Shown: positions 51,828 through 62,248 of the stretch, piece after piece
Layout of the letters: every line of letters begins with the position of its first letter
Position numbering within the stretch: position 1 is the stretch's first letter
NCBI GenBank assembly: GCA_963775825.1
Contig: CAVZKY010000001.1
Location: 75,338-139,337 of the forward strand
Length of the DNA stretch: 64,000 bases
DNA from: Bog-532 sp963775825
Lineage (GTDB): Bacteria > Actinomycetota > Actinomycetes > Streptosporangiales > Streptosporangiaceae
Reading direction: 5' to 3'
The notes under the pieces: generated by a model
Told to the model about the DNA's origin: nothing
The model's input: only the letters and a program-made list of their open reading frames with translations
Databases searched by the model: none
Translations under genes and position numbers: made by a program

Positions 51828-53312
51828 ATGAGCGTCCAGATCCCCGTTGCCGCGATGACGGAACCAGAACAGCGGCTGGAAGCATGGGTGCGGGTCCTCC
51901 CCTATGTGCTGCTCGCCATCTCCATGGTCCCGTTCCTGATCACCGAGAGCCCGACGGCCGCCGACGTGGGCCGGACCCTGGCGGTGGCCGGGCCCACGGC
52001 CGCCTGGGTGGCCTGGTGGGTGACGCTGCATCCGCAGTGGGCCGGCCGCCGGGTGCTGATGGGCATCTACTTCGCGGGCTTCGTGGCCTGCTGCGCCCTG
52101 CTGGTGGCCCGTAGCCCGTGGTTCGGGTTCTTCTGCTGGGTTGGGTACATCCACGCCTACCGGTACCTGGCCAGCCCGCTGCGGTTCGTCGGCCTGTTCT
52201 GCATCGCGTCCCTGTCGGCCATCGCGCAGCTTGGCGGATTCCACCCGCCGACCCCGGCGCATCTGCTCATCTTCGCCGTCGTGGCCTGCCTGAACGCGCT
52301 GCTGGTCACCGTGTTCGTCTACCTGGGCCAAAAAGCCGAGGATCAGAACACCGAGCGCAAGCGGGTCATCGTCGAGCTGGCCGAGGCGAACCGTCAGCTC
52401 AAGGCGATGATGGCCGAGAACGCCGGCCTGCACGCCCAGCTGCTCACCCAGGCCCGGGAGGCGGGCGTGCTGGAGGAACGGCAGCGGATGGCGCGGGAGA
52501 TCCACGACACCCTGGCGCAGGGCCTGGCCGGCATCATCACTCAGCTGGAAGCCGCCCAGCAGGCGGGGTTGCGCGCGCCCGCGGAGGCCGCCTGGGGCGG
52601 TCCGGGCACCGGTGCCCGTGAGGCCGACTGGGAGCGGCGGATCAGCAACGCCGCCCGGCTGGCCCGGGAGAGCCTGGCCGAGGCGCGGCGCTCCGTCCGG
52701 GCCGTGCGCCCGGAGGCGCTGGAGAACACCAAGCTGCCGGAAGCGCTGACCGAGGTGGCGAACCGCTGGTCCGCGGTGAACGGCGTCCGCGCCACGGTCA
52801 CCACCACCGGGAACGCGCAGGGCCTGCACCCCGAGATCGAGGTCACGCTGCTGCGCGTCGCGCAGGAGGCGCTGGCCAACGTGGCCAAGCACGCGGATGC
52901 GTCACGGGTCGGGATCACGCTGTCCTACATGGACGACGTGGTGACCCTCGACGTCCGCGACGACGGCGTGGGCTTCCGGCTGCCCGGCCCGAGGGATCCA
53001 TCCAGCGGCGGGTTCGGGCTGACCACGATGCGGCAGCGGGTGCAGCGGCTCGCCGGTCAGCTGGCTATCGAGTCCGAACCGGGCAGCGGGACGGCCGTCT
53101 CGGCCAGTGTGCCCGCCATCGTGCGGGGCACCGCCAGTGCGGCCCAGCCGGCCTCGTCGATCCGGGCCGGCATCGCCCGTCACGGAGCCGGCGGCGGAAT
53201 CAGCAGTGGAATCAGCAGCGGCCGTGCTGGCTGCGCGGCAGCCGGCGGGGGAGGCATCCGGTGCCTGAGGGCGAGCGCCCGCAACCTGGCCCGGGCCGGA
53301 TCCGGTTGCTGA
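51828..53312 (+). CDS. Sensor histidine kinase, NarL/DesK type
   Basis: A 494-residue membrane kinase. Five or six helices occupy residues 20-175 with no extracellular sensing domain, then a coiled coil and the dimerisation domain with His226 in REIHDTLAQGLAGII. The ATP domain carries VAQEALANVAKHADAS, DVRDDGVGFRLPG and GGFGLTTMRQRVQRL. The membrane arrangement fits DesK-like sensors of membrane state or of the linked exporter's ligand. The ATG at 51828 has GGAGGAGG. A Gly/Ser/Ala-rich tail overlaps the response regulator by 52 bases. Confidence 0.9.
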   Translation: MSVQIPVAAMTEPEQRLEAWVRVLPYVLLAISMVPFLITESPTAADVGRTLAVAGPTAAWVAWWVTLHPQWAGRRVLMGIYFAGFVACCALLVARSPWFGFFCWVGYIHAYRYLASPLRFVGLFCIASLSAIAQLGGFHPPTPAHLLIFAVVACLNALLVTVFVYLGQKAEDQNTERKRVIVELAEANRQLKAMMAENAGLHAQLLTQAREAGVLEERQRMAREIHDTLAQGLAGIITQLEAAQQAGLRAPAEAAWGGPGTGAREADWERRISNAARLARESLAEARRSVRAVRPEALENTKLPEALTEVANRWSAVNGVRATVTTTGNAQGLHPEIEVTLLRVAQEALANVAKHADASRVGITLSYMDDVVTLDVRDDGVGFRLPGPRDPSSGGFGLTTMRQRVQRLAGQLAIESEPGSGTAVSASVPAIVRGTASAAQPASSIRAGIARHGAGGGISSGISSGRAGCAAAGGGGIRCLRASARNLARAGSGC

Positions 53313-53940
53313 TCGTCGACGATCACCCGGTCGTGCGGGACGGCCTGCGCGGCATCCTGGAGGGCAGCCCGGACTTCGAGGTCGTGGGCGAGGCCAGCAA
53401 CGGAGCCGAGGCAGTGACCCGGGCCCGTGCGCTGCGGCCGGACGTGGTGCTGATGGATCTGCGGATGCCCGACGTGGACGGCGTGACCGCGATCAAGCGG
53501 CTGGCCGAGCTGGGCGTGGAGGCCCGTGTGCTGGTGCTGACCACCTACGACACGGACGGCGATGTGGTGCCCGCGATCGAGGCCGGGGCCACCGGCTATC
53601 TGCTCAAGGACTCCCCGCGCAGTGACCTGCTCCGGGCCGTGCGGGCCGCCGCGCACGGCGAGGCCGTGCTGTCGCCGTCGGTGGCGACCAGGCTGCTCGG
53701 GCAAGTCCGCGGGCAAGGACGCGGGCCGGCCCGGAACCACTCAGCGCGCGGGAGCTGGACGTGCTTGGGCTGATCGCCCGCGGCTGTTCCAACCGTGACG
53801 CGGCGGTACGCCTGTTCATCAGCGAGGCGACGGTCAAGACCCATCTGCTGCACATCTACGCCAAGCTCGGCGTCAACGACCGCGCGGCCGCCGTGGCGGT
53901 CGGCTTTGAGCGCGGCCTGCTGCCCCGGACCGTGGACTAG
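53261..53940 (+). CDS. Response regulator, NarL/FixJ type, apparent frameshift
   Basis: Partner of the kinase. The receiver domain has RLLIVDDHPVVRDGL, the phosphoacceptor Asp66 in DVVLMDLRMP and LLKDSPRSDLLRAV. The LuxR-type helix-turn-helix (LSARELDVLGLIARGCSNRD, SEATVKTHLLHIYAKL, VNDRAAAVAVGFERGLL) is intact but in another frame; the shift lies at about 53725-53735 in a GC-rich run. Joined, the protein is about 226 residues, the normal size. The GTG start has GGGGGAGG. It probably regulates the adjacent ABC exporter. Confidence 0.85.
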
Positions 53941-54012
53941 GTGTACGGACCATCGTCGTTGTGACGGCGACACGGCCAGGACTACGGGAGCGGTTCGCGG
54001 GGGTCCCGGGAA

Positions 54013-54807
54013 CTAGCCGCGGCCCGTCACCGTGTACCGGCAGAGCAGGAAGCCCTGGTCCTCCAGGACGTGCCCGAGCGTGACTGGCAGGCCGCCCGGG
54101 AGCTGCGCGTCGCCCGCCAGGATCCGGCCGGGTCCCGGGCCGGCCAACAGCGGGCTGACGGTCAGGCACAGCTCGTCGAGCAGACCGCCGGTGGCCAGTT
54201 CCGCCAGCAGGTGCGGGCCGCCCTCGGTGAGCACGCGCTGGCAGCCGCGCTCGGCGAGAGCGGTCAGCGCGATCTTCAGGTCCACCCCGCCGGTCCCGGC
54301 CACGATCACGTCGGCGTGCTCGGCCACTGCGGCTCGCTGCTGCTCCGGGGCCTGCTCGCTAGTGAGGACGATCGTGCGGGCGTCCGGCGGCGCCGCGGTG
54401 AGCAGCGCCGACCGCGGGTCCAGGTTGAGGCGCCCCGAGATGACCGCGATCGGCGGCGTCGCGGTGCGCCCCGCCCGCAGGCCGGGCTGGATCGAGGCCT
54501 GCTGCGCCGGCCGGTAGTGCTCGTCCGCCGCCGTGCCCGCGCCGACCAGGATCACGTCGGCGAGACTGCGCAGGATGCCGAAGATCCGACGGTCGGCGTC
54601 ACCCGACAGCCCGCCGGAGCGGCCGTTGACCGACGCTGCGCCGTCCACGCTGCAGACCATGTTCGCGCGGACCCAGGGGCGCTGAGCCGTGGCCTGCGGA
54701 GACTCCGGGCGAGCCGAGGGATACGCGTAGAGCTCGGCGAGCCGCCTGGTGTCCAGGCCGTCCTCCGGAGACTCCGGAGACTCCGGAGGCGGGAACAGCT
54801 GGCGCAC
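54013..54807 (-). CDS. Pyrimidine reductase (RibD C-terminal-like) family protein
   Basis: A 264-residue protein of the RibD C-terminal/dihydrofolate reductase-like fold: RANMVCSVDGAASVNGRSGGLS, DRRIFGILRSLADVILVGAGT, VLTEGGPHLLAEL and LDELCLTVSPLLAG. Family members reduce the riboflavin precursor pyrimidine or unknown substrates using NADPH. It is separate from other rib genes. The near-N-terminal ESPESPED is a short tandem repeat. The GTG start lies two bases before the stop of glgX, so the two are nearly contiguous on the same strand. Confidence 0.82.
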   Translation of the reverse strand: MRQLFPPPESPESPEDGLDTRRLAELYAYPSARPESPQATAQRPWVRANMVCSVDGAASVNGRSGGLSGDADRRIFGILRSLADVILVGAGTAADEHYRPAQQASIQPGLRAGRTATPPIAVISGRLNLDPRSALLTAAPPDARTIVLTSEQAPEQQRAAVAEHADVIVAGTGGVDLKIALTALAERGCQRVLTEGGPHLLAELATGGLLDELCLTVSPLLAGPGPGRILAGDAQLPGGLPVTLGHVLEDQGFLLCRYTVTGRG

Positions 54808-54808
54808 G

Positions 54809-56965
<2,157 letters not shown>

Positions 56966-57177
56966 CCGCCTCCTTCGCCTTTTGCTCCCCGGCGTGTCTG
57001 GCCGCGGGCCGTCTGCTTCTGTAGTTACCCGCGTAAGGCTACCGGTGCAAGAGGCCGCCTGACGATCTGCGCCCGGCGATAAGGCCCGCGATCTCGTGGC
57101 CGGCGGCCGCGTCCCCGGTGTCAGCTGACGCCGGGGCGAGGGCCGGGTAGGGCCGGGGCGGCGGTCGCATACCAGCC
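56966..57177. other. Gap between the chelatase gene and glgX
   Basis: 212 bases, holding the glgX ribosome-binding site and presumably its promoter. CCCGG-TGTCAGCTGAC-GCCGGG near 57113-57135 could be a terminator-like stem after the sulfate operon, but no T-run follows it. Confidence 0.35.
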
Positions 57178-58053
57178 TCAGACGGCGGCTGCGCCGTCGG
57201 TGAGCGGCACGGTGCCGCTGGTGAGCGACTCGGCGTACCGGCCGAGCACGATATCGGCGATCTCGGGCGCGGCCCCGAGCACGGGGGAGACCGTGCCCGC
57301 GCCCGCGGCCAGGCAGTCGCTGCGGATCTGGTCGGCGAATACCCCGGGGCACAGCAGATAGCTGGCGACCAGGACGCGCCGCGCACCGGACCGCCGGGCC
57401 GCCGCGACCGCCTCGGCCGGGGTGGGTGATGCCGCGGACACGTAGCCGGGCAGCACGGCCCGCCAGCCTCGCTCGGCCTGCCACCGCTCGGCCTGATCGG
57501 TGATCACGGCGTTGGCGGCGGGGTCGCTGGAGCCCGCCGCGGCCAGCACGATGACCGTCGTGCTGGCCGATCGGGCCTCGGTGCTGGCCGACGGGGGCTC
57601 GCCGTCCGCCGCCTCCGCCAGCCGCCGTTCGAGTGCCCGCCGCAGCAGCGGGTGCGGCCCCAGCGGGCGCCCGTAGCTGATGCCGAGGCGGGGCCGGGCG
57701 CGGCGTACCTCGTGCAGCACCTTCGGGATGTCGGTCTTGCTGTGGTAGGCCGCGGTCAGCAGCAGCGGCAATACCACCGCCGCGCCGTCCACCGCGCCGA
57801 GGGCCTGGGTCAGGGTCGGCGCCGCGTGCCCCAGATAGGCGGCGCGCACGTCGAGACCCGGGTAACCGGCTGCCGCCGCCCGGGCCCGGACCAGGCTGAG
57901 CAGCGCGTCGACGCTGGCCGCCGCGCGCGGATCGCTGCTGCCGTGGGCCACGGCCACCAGCGGCAGGGCCGGGCCCGTACCCGGGCCCGTGCCCGGGTCC
58001 TTGCCCGGCCTGCGGTGACCGGGCCCGGACGTGGTCAGAGGTGAATGCCGCAC
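57178..58053 (-). CDS. CbiX/SirB-type chelatase family protein, two-domain
   Basis: A 291-residue class II chelatase with two similar halves. The first carries VAVAHGSSDPRAAASV with the catalytic His; the second has VIVLAAAGSSDPAANAV, where Ala replaces it. TAAYHSKTDIPKVL supplies another His in the first half. Such enzymes insert iron (or cobalt) into sirohydrochlorin; next to a siroheme-dependent sulfite reductase, siroheme synthesis is the natural role. The GTG at 58053 overlaps cysH by 19 bases. It is the last gene of the operon. Confidence 0.82.
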   Translation of the reverse strand: MRHSPLTTSGPGHRRPGKDPGTGPGTGPALPLVAVAHGSSDPRAAASVDALLSLVRARAAAAGYPGLDVRAAYLGHAAPTLTQALGAVDGAAVVLPLLLTAAYHSKTDIPKVLHEVRRARPRLGISYGRPLGPHPLLRRALERRLAEAADGEPPSASTEARSASTTVIVLAAAGSSDPAANAVITDQAERWQAERGWRAVLPGYVSAASPTPAEAVAAARRSGARRVLVASYLLCPGVFADQIRSDCLAAGAGTVSPVLGAAPEIADIVLGRYAESLTSGTVPLTDGAAAV

Positions 58054-58781
58054 TCGGTCTTCCCGGTCCCGGCCCACCGCCCGCTGCGCGGACTCTCGCC
58101 CGGGGCTACCTTGAGCGTGCAGGTCGCGCAGCCGATCGAGGGGTAGCCGTCGTAAACCAGCGGGTTGACGAGGATGCCGTTGTCGGCTATGTAGTCGTCG
58201 ACCTGCTTCTGGCTCCACCCGGCGATGGGGTTGACCTTGACCATCTCCCGGCGGCCGTCCCACTCCACCACCCTGGCGTCGCGGCGCTCCACCGTCTCGT
58301 CCCGGCGCACGCCGGTGATCCAGGCGTCGTACTGCTGGAGCGTCCGCTCCAGCGGCTCCACCTTGCGCAGGTAGCAGCACAGGTCCGGGTTGCGCCCGTA
58401 GAGCCGCGGACCCAGCTCGGCGTCCTGCTCGGCGACCGTCCGGGACGGGGTGACGTTGACCATGTTGACCGGGTAGACGGCCGCCACCGCGTCCCGGGTG
58501 CCGATGGTCTCGGCGAAGTGGTAGCCGGTGTCGAGGAACACGACGTCGATGCCCGGCGCGATGGCCGACGCCACGTGGATGATGACTGCGTCCGTCATCG
58601 AGGACGTGACGCAGATACGCTCCCCGAAGGTCCGGGTCGCCCACCGGAGGATGTCGTCGGCGGAAGCGTCGGCCAGGTCCTCCGCAGCACGCGCGACGAT
58701 TTGCTCCATACGGTGCGGTTCCTCCTGCGCTGAGGCTTCTTCGGCCACGGGCTCACTGGTAACTGTTACCGCGGAACTCAC
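58035..58781 (-). CDS. cysH: Adenylyl-sulfate (APS) reductase, CysH type
   Basis: A 248-residue reductase of activated sulfate to sulfite using thioredoxin. The nucleotide-binding region has ICVTSSMTDAVIIHVAS and VFLDTGYHFAETI. Cys pairs CCYLRKVEPL and CATC bind the 4Fe-4S cluster that marks APS rather than PAPS reductases. The C-terminal ECGIHL supplies the catalytic Cys. The GTG start overlaps the stop of the small zinc-ribbon gene. It lies downstream of sulfite reductase in one operon controlled by the leader peptide. Confidence 0.93.
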   Translation of the reverse strand: MSSAVTVTSEPVAEEASAQEEPHRMEQIVARAAEDLADASADDILRWATRTFGERICVTSSMTDAVIIHVASAIAPGIDVVFLDTGYHFAETIGTRDAVAAVYPVNMVNVTPSRTVAEQDAELGPRLYGRNPDLCCYLRKVEPLERTLQQYDAWITGVRRDETVERRDARVVEWDGRREMVKVNPIAGWSQKQVDDYIADNGILVNPLVYDGYPSIGCATCTLKVAPGESPRSGRWAGTGKTECGIHL

Positions 58782-58933
58782 AGGACCGCTCCTATTCCGG
58801 CGAAACGTAGCTGGAAACTGCGAGTGCAGCTGCGGCAGCGCCAGTGCCCGTCGGTGGCTGACTGCGGCTCAAGATCCTCTTCGCCGCAGTACGGGCAGTA
58901 GAACGGAACGGCGCGGCCGGTATGGGTGGTCAC
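58778..58933 (-). CDS. Small zinc-ribbon protein of the sulfate reduction operon
   Basis: A 51-residue protein with two CxxC pairs: FYCPYCGEEDL and WRCRSCTRSF. The GTG at 58933 overlaps the sulfite reductase stop (GTGA), and its own stop overlaps cysH. Small proteins of this type sit between sir/nirA and cysH in many actinobacteria, but their function is unknown; a metal- or cluster-handling helper is plausible. A longer reading (to 58966) would overlap the reductase by more. Confidence 0.75.
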   Translation of the reverse strand: MTTHTGRAVPFYCPYCGEEDLEPQSATDGHWRCRSCTRSFQLRFAGIGAVL

Positions 58934-60630
58934 GACAGCTCCTCCGCACTGGCGCGCCCAGTCCACTCGGCGAACGTCTCACCGGGCTGCTTACTGGCTG
59001 CGAAGCGGCTGAGAACTCTTTCTACGTAGTCCGGGAGCTCCTCGGCCGTCGTCTTCAGGCCCCGGACCTTCCGCCCGAAACCGGACCCGGAGCCGTCACC
59101 GCCGCCCAGGCTGCCGCCCAGGTGGATCTGGAAACCTTCGACCTGCTGGCCGTCGGAGCCAGTGACCAGTGAGCCCTTCAGCCCGATGTCGGCGGTCTGG
59201 ATCCGGGCGCAGGAGTTCGGGCAGCCGTTGACGTTGATCGTGACCGGGTCGGTGAAGTCCGGCAGCCGCCGCTCCAGCTCGCTGATCAGGTCGATGGCCC
59301 GCGCCTTGGTCTCCACAATCGCGAGCTTGCAGAATTCGATGCCCGTGCACGCCATCGTGTGCCGGCGGAACGCGCTCGGGTTGACCTGTAGGTCCGCGGC
59401 CTCCAGATCGGTGACCAGGCCATCGACCTGGTCCTCGGGCACGTCCAGGATGACCATCTTCTGCTCGGTGGTGGTCCGCACCCGGCCGCTGCCGTACCGG
59501 GCGGCGAGCCCGGCGATGGCGTCGAGGGCGTCGGCGTTGAGCCGGCCCACCCGCGGGGCGAACCCGACGTAGCGGAGGCCGTCCCGCTGCGGGTGCACGC
59601 CGACGTGATCCCGGACCCCGCCACGGGGGGCACCCGGCGGCGGCCCATCCGGCAGGGCGTAGCCCAGATACTCCTTCTCCAGCACCTCACGGAACCGCTC
59701 CGGTCCCCAGTCGGCGACCAGGAACTTGATCCGGGCACGGTGCCGCAGCCGCCGGTAGCCGTAGTCACGGAACACCGACACAACACCCGCCCACACCTCC
59801 GCGACCTGCTCAGGCCGCACGAACGCGCCCAGCCGCTTGCCGATCATCGGGTTGGTGGACAGGCCGCCGCCGACCCACAGGTCGTAGCCGGCCTCACCGG
59901 ACGGGGACTGCACGCCGACGAAGGCCACGTCGTTGATCTCGTGCACGGTGCACTGGGCCGGGCAGCCGCTCATCACCGACTTGAACTTGCGTGGCAGGTT
60001 GGAGAAGGCCGGGTCGCCGATGTAGCGGTCCTGCACCTTCTCGATCTGCGGCGTCGCGTCGAGGATCTCTTCTGCGTCGAGCCCGGCCAGGGGGCACCCC
60101 AGGATGACCCGGGGGGTGTCCCCGCAGGCCTCCGTGGTGGACAGGCCGACCGATTCGAGCAGCTCCCAGATTTCCGGGACGCTTTCGATCTCGATCCAGT
60201 GCAGCTGGATGTTCTGCCGGTCGGTGACGTCCGCGGTACCGCGGGCGAAGCGCCGGGAGATGTCGCCGATCACGTGCAGCTGCTCGCTGGTGAGCTGGCC
60301 GCCGTCGATCCGGACCCGGAGCATGAAGTAGCGGTCGTCCAGCTCCTCGGGCTCCAGGATCGCGGTCTTGCCGCCATCGATACCGGGCCTGCGCTGCGTG
60401 TACAGCCCGAACCAGCGGAACCGGCCGCGCAGGTCGGCGGGGTCGATGGAGTCGAACCCGCGCTTGGAGTAGACGTCGATGATGCGCTGGCGGACGTTCA
60501 GCCCGTCATCGTTCTTCTTGTTTTCCTCGTTCTTGTTGAGCGGCTCGCGGTACCCGAGTGCCCACTGACCTTCGCCACGCACACGACGGCCTGACGTAGA
60601 CGATGCGCGCTGAGTGGTGCTCGGTGGCAT
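58930..60630 (-). CDS. sir: Ferredoxin-type nitrite/sulfite reductase, siroheme
   Basis: A 566-residue siroheme and 4Fe-4S enzyme that reduces sulfite to sulfide with six electrons from ferredoxin. Duplicated ferredoxin-like halves are visible: DRYFMLRVRIDGGQLTSEQL and VTDRQNIQLHWIEI; VMSGCPAQCTVHEINDVAF in the first, and TGIEFCKLAIVETKARA with NVNGCPNSCARIQTADIGL in the second, which supply the cluster Cys. Context (cysH, chelatase) favours sulfite over nitrite. The ATG at 60630 has GAAGGAC. It is preceded by a Cys-type leader peptide 190 bases upstream. Confidence 0.92.
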   Translation of the reverse strand: MPPSTTQRASSTSGRRVRGEGQWALGYREPLNKNEENKKNDDGLNVRQRIIDVYSKRGFDSIDPADLRGRFRWFGLYTQRRPGIDGGKTAILEPEELDDRYFMLRVRIDGGQLTSEQLHVIGDISRRFARGTADVTDRQNIQLHWIEIESVPEIWELLESVGLSTTEACGDTPRVILGCPLAGLDAEEILDATPQIEKVQDRYIGDPAFSNLPRKFKSVMSGCPAQCTVHEINDVAFVGVQSPSGEAGYDLWVGGGLSTNPMIGKRLGAFVRPEQVAEVWAGVVSVFRDYGYRRLRHRARIKFLVADWGPERFREVLEKEYLGYALPDGPPPGAPRGGVRDHVGVHPQRDGLRYVGFAPRVGRLNADALDAIAGLAARYGSGRVRTTTEQKMVILDVPEDQVDGLVTDLEAADLQVNPSAFRRHTMACTGIEFCKLAIVETKARAIDLISELERRLPDFTDPVTINVNGCPNSCARIQTADIGLKGSLVTGSDGQQVEGFQIHLGGSLGGGDGSGSGFGRKVRGLKTTAEELPDYVERVLSRFAASKQPGETFAEWTGRASAEELS

Positions 60631-60819
60631 GAAGCTGATGTCCTTCGGCTGTCAGGGAGCGCGGTCCCGAGCCGGAGCGGAGGGCTAAAAGTACGCCCTT
60701 CCCTGGACGGGCCTTGCTCGGCCCAGCCGCACCCGGCCGCAGATGGCCAGGAACTGCCTTCAGTCCGGGGATGCACGCCCGGTTCGTGACACGCGCCCGG
60801 TCTACGTCACGGGCAGGGG

Positions 60820-60906
60820 TCAGTGGGCGTACAGACAGATAGCGCTGCGGACGCGAAGCAGGTCGACGTGCCTGCGCCCCACGAGCAAGGGGTCCACCGC
60901 GCTCAT
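60820..60906 (-). CDS. Putative Cys-responsive leader peptide of the sulfate operon
   Basis: A 28-codon frame, ATG at 60906 and TGA at 60820-60822, ending in RRHVDLLRVRSAICLYAH. The RRHVDLLR-type block is the hallmark of short actinobacterial leader peptides placed before sulfur-assimilation genes, where slow decoding of Cys codons changes downstream RNA folding (established in mycobacteria for Cys-rich leaders). Here there is a single Cys close to the end. The 189 bases between it and sir are GC-rich and could fold, but I could not assign terminator and antiterminator with confidence. Confidence 0.7.
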   Translation of the reverse strand: MSAVDPLLVGRRHVDLLRVRSAICLYAH

Positions 60907-61120
60907 CGCACAAGCATCACACGCTCCTGCAGCGCCTGTCCATCCCGGCCCCGTCATCGGGGCCGTCGGACGCGGGGCACGCTCGTGTGGCATCACCTCC
61001 GCGCAAACGCCTGCATCCACGGGGCTTATTCCGTTCCGGGGGAAAACCCTAAAAAACGTTACCGGCTCGAGATGCCCGGGCTTCGCGGGCTGGGTCGCCG
61101 ACGGGCCTGATGGTCCTGCT
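60907..61120. other. Region upstream of the sulfate operon leader
   Basis: Holds the probable promoter of the sulfate operon on the minus strand. An A/T-rich patch with CCCTAAAAAACGTTACCGG lies at 61048-61067. No gene is supported. Confidence 0.35.
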
Positions 61121-61180
61121 CAGCGCGGGTCAGGGCCGGCCAGCACGGGTCAGGGCCGGTCAGCGCGGGTCAGGGCCGGT
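61121..61180. repeat. Three tandem 20-base repeats
   Basis: CAGCGCGGGTCAGGGCCGGC at 61121, then near-identical copies at 61141 and 61161, differing at two positions. They abut the 3' end of the small Cys-rich gene, whose stop codon uses the last base. Confidence 0.9.
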
Positions 61181-61302
61181 CAGCCCTGGCGGATCCAGGC
61201 CACCGGCGGCTCGGTCTCACGGGGCGGAAGGTGCTGGCAATCACACCAGGTGCCGCCGGGGCAGTCGCCGTGATGGCGCTCCCGGCATGGAACGCAGATC
61301 AT
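61180..61302 (-). CDS. Tiny Cys/His-rich protein (putative zinc-binding)
   Basis: A 40-residue frame reading MICVPCRERHHGDCPGGTWC then DCQHLPPRETEPPVAWIRQG. Cys at 3, 6, 14, 20 and 22 and His at 10, 11 and 24 give CxxC-x(3-4)-H-x(2-3)-C and CDCQH, a dense metal-binding pattern that would not arise by chance in noncoding GC-rich DNA. I recall similar short CPGGTWCDCQH proteins in actinobacteria, with no known function. ATG at 61302; a weak GGGTG precedes it. It lies downstream of the WhiB-like gene on the same strand. Confidence 0.7.
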   Translation of the reverse strand: MICVPCRERHHGDCPGGTWCDCQHLPPRETEPPVAWIRQG

Positions 61303-61337
61303 GCACCCATCTTCTCGTTATCTCTGCTCGCGGGCAG

Positions 61338-61397
61338 CACGAAGTCCGCGCCGCGGCCCGGTCTTAGCTGGCACCGGGCCGCGGCGCGGACTTCGTG
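61338..61397. terminator. Perfect 25-base inverted repeat (hairpin) downstream of the WhiB-like gene
   Basis: Positions 61338-61362 are perfectly complementary to 61373-61397, with a ten-base loop. On the minus strand it lies about 100 bases after the whiB-type stop and before the small Cys-rich gene. There is no T-run on either side, so it may be a structural terminator, an RNA stability element or a protein site. Confidence 0.6.
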
Positions 61398-61473
61398 ACT
61401 GGCTGGATGTTTGCGATGGACTTCGTTATGCGGACTTCGTGACTGGCTGGATGCTTGCGATGACTTCGTTATC
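61387..61473. repeat. Two 43-44 base direct repeats next to the hairpin
   Basis: CGGACTTCGTGACTGGCTGG, then ATG-TTGCGATG-ACTTCGTTAT, occurs at 61387-61430 and 61431-61473. The first copy contains the end of the right hairpin arm, so the repeat probably arose after the hairpin. Confidence 0.85.
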
Positions 61474-61498
61474 GAGAGGAGGCAGACGGGCAGGCCTG

Positions 61499-61798
61499 TC
61501 AGGCGGCGTTGGCGCGGCGCATCCGGCGCCGGCGCTCAGCCGCCCGCTCTTCCTCGTTCAGGCCGCCCCATACGCCGTACTTCTCGGGGCGGGACAGCGC
61601 GTAATTGAGGCACTCAACGCGGACCGGGCACTCGGCGCACACGGCCTTGGCCTTCCGCTCCCTGATGTCGCGCTCCGGCTGGCGCTCACCGTCCGGCCCG
61701 AAGAAGAGGATAAGATCCTCCTCGCGGCACGCAGCAGCATCCTGCCAGCCCCAGTTGGGCCGGGGAAGCACAGCCGACTGCCGACGCACCTGAGACAT
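61499..61798 (-). CDS. WhiB family iron-sulfur transcriptional regulator
   Basis: A 99-residue Wbl protein. The 4Fe-4S ligands are Cys24 (AACREEDLILFF), Cys54, Cys57 and Cys63 (AVCAECPVRVEC). The G(V/I)WGG turn reads YGVWGGLNEEERA and a basic tail RRRRMRRANA binds DNA. Wbl proteins act with the primary sigma factor. The ATG at 61798 has GAGGTGA eight bases upstream; the GTG four codons before has none. Which Wbl class it belongs to I cannot fix; it is not the WhiB7 type, as the AT-hook is absent. Confidence 0.92.
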   Translation of the reverse strand: MSQVRRQSAVLPRPNWGWQDAAACREEDLILFFGPDGERQPERDIRERKAKAVCAECPVRVECLNYALSRPEKYGVWGGLNEEERAAERRRRMRRANAA

Positions 61799-62248
61799 GG
61801 GACCAATCACCTCTAATTGTTTCCTAGACTTGCTTACAGGACATCTTCAGGACGAGCTCGTTTGGTCGGGCTCGCGGACACGGACACACGGACGCACCGT
61901 GGGGCACGCGTCTGTCCGCTCACCGATTCATGCAACGCGTACTATCGCCGTTATGTTCCCGGGGGGTACAGCAGCCCCTGCCAGGAAACGGCGTTACTAG
62001 GCGGCGCAGTCATCTGCCGAACGGCCAGCGCGAGCGTCACGGCATGCCGTGCCCCATATCCATGGACGCCGATCTCATGACGCCGATCTCATGACGCCGG
62101 ACGGATGTGAGCCAGGCGATAATCATGCCACCGGTGATCTCGTCCGCGCAGCCGGGGCCGCTAATTAACTTCATTCTGTGACCAGCACTTTTTTCCGACG
62201 GGACCAACTCCGGTAACGAACTGGACAAAGGCATGGCCGCACGCCACC
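61799..62248. other. Divergent intergenic region between the WhiB-like gene and the repetitive protein gene
   Basis: 450 bases. Sequence next to the WhiB-like start is relatively AT-rich (TTGTTTCCTAGACTTGC) and probably holds its promoter on the minus strand. A 14-base tandem pair (GACGCCGATCTCAT) lies at 62065-62092. An AT-rich patch TAATTAACTTCATTCTGTGA at 62162-62181 may hold the promoter of the plus-strand gene. No small gene is supported. Confidence 0.4.

Noticed and set aside
49950..52892. A 980-codon open frame antisense to the ABC exporter and kinase
   Set aside because: Long antisense frames are expected at this GC content; the translation is low complexity without domains, and the plus strand encodes recognisable proteins.
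61817..62080. Plus-strand 87-codon frame upstream of the repetitive protein
   Set aside because: It runs antisense across the likely promoter of the WhiB-like gene, has no binding site and no similarity.
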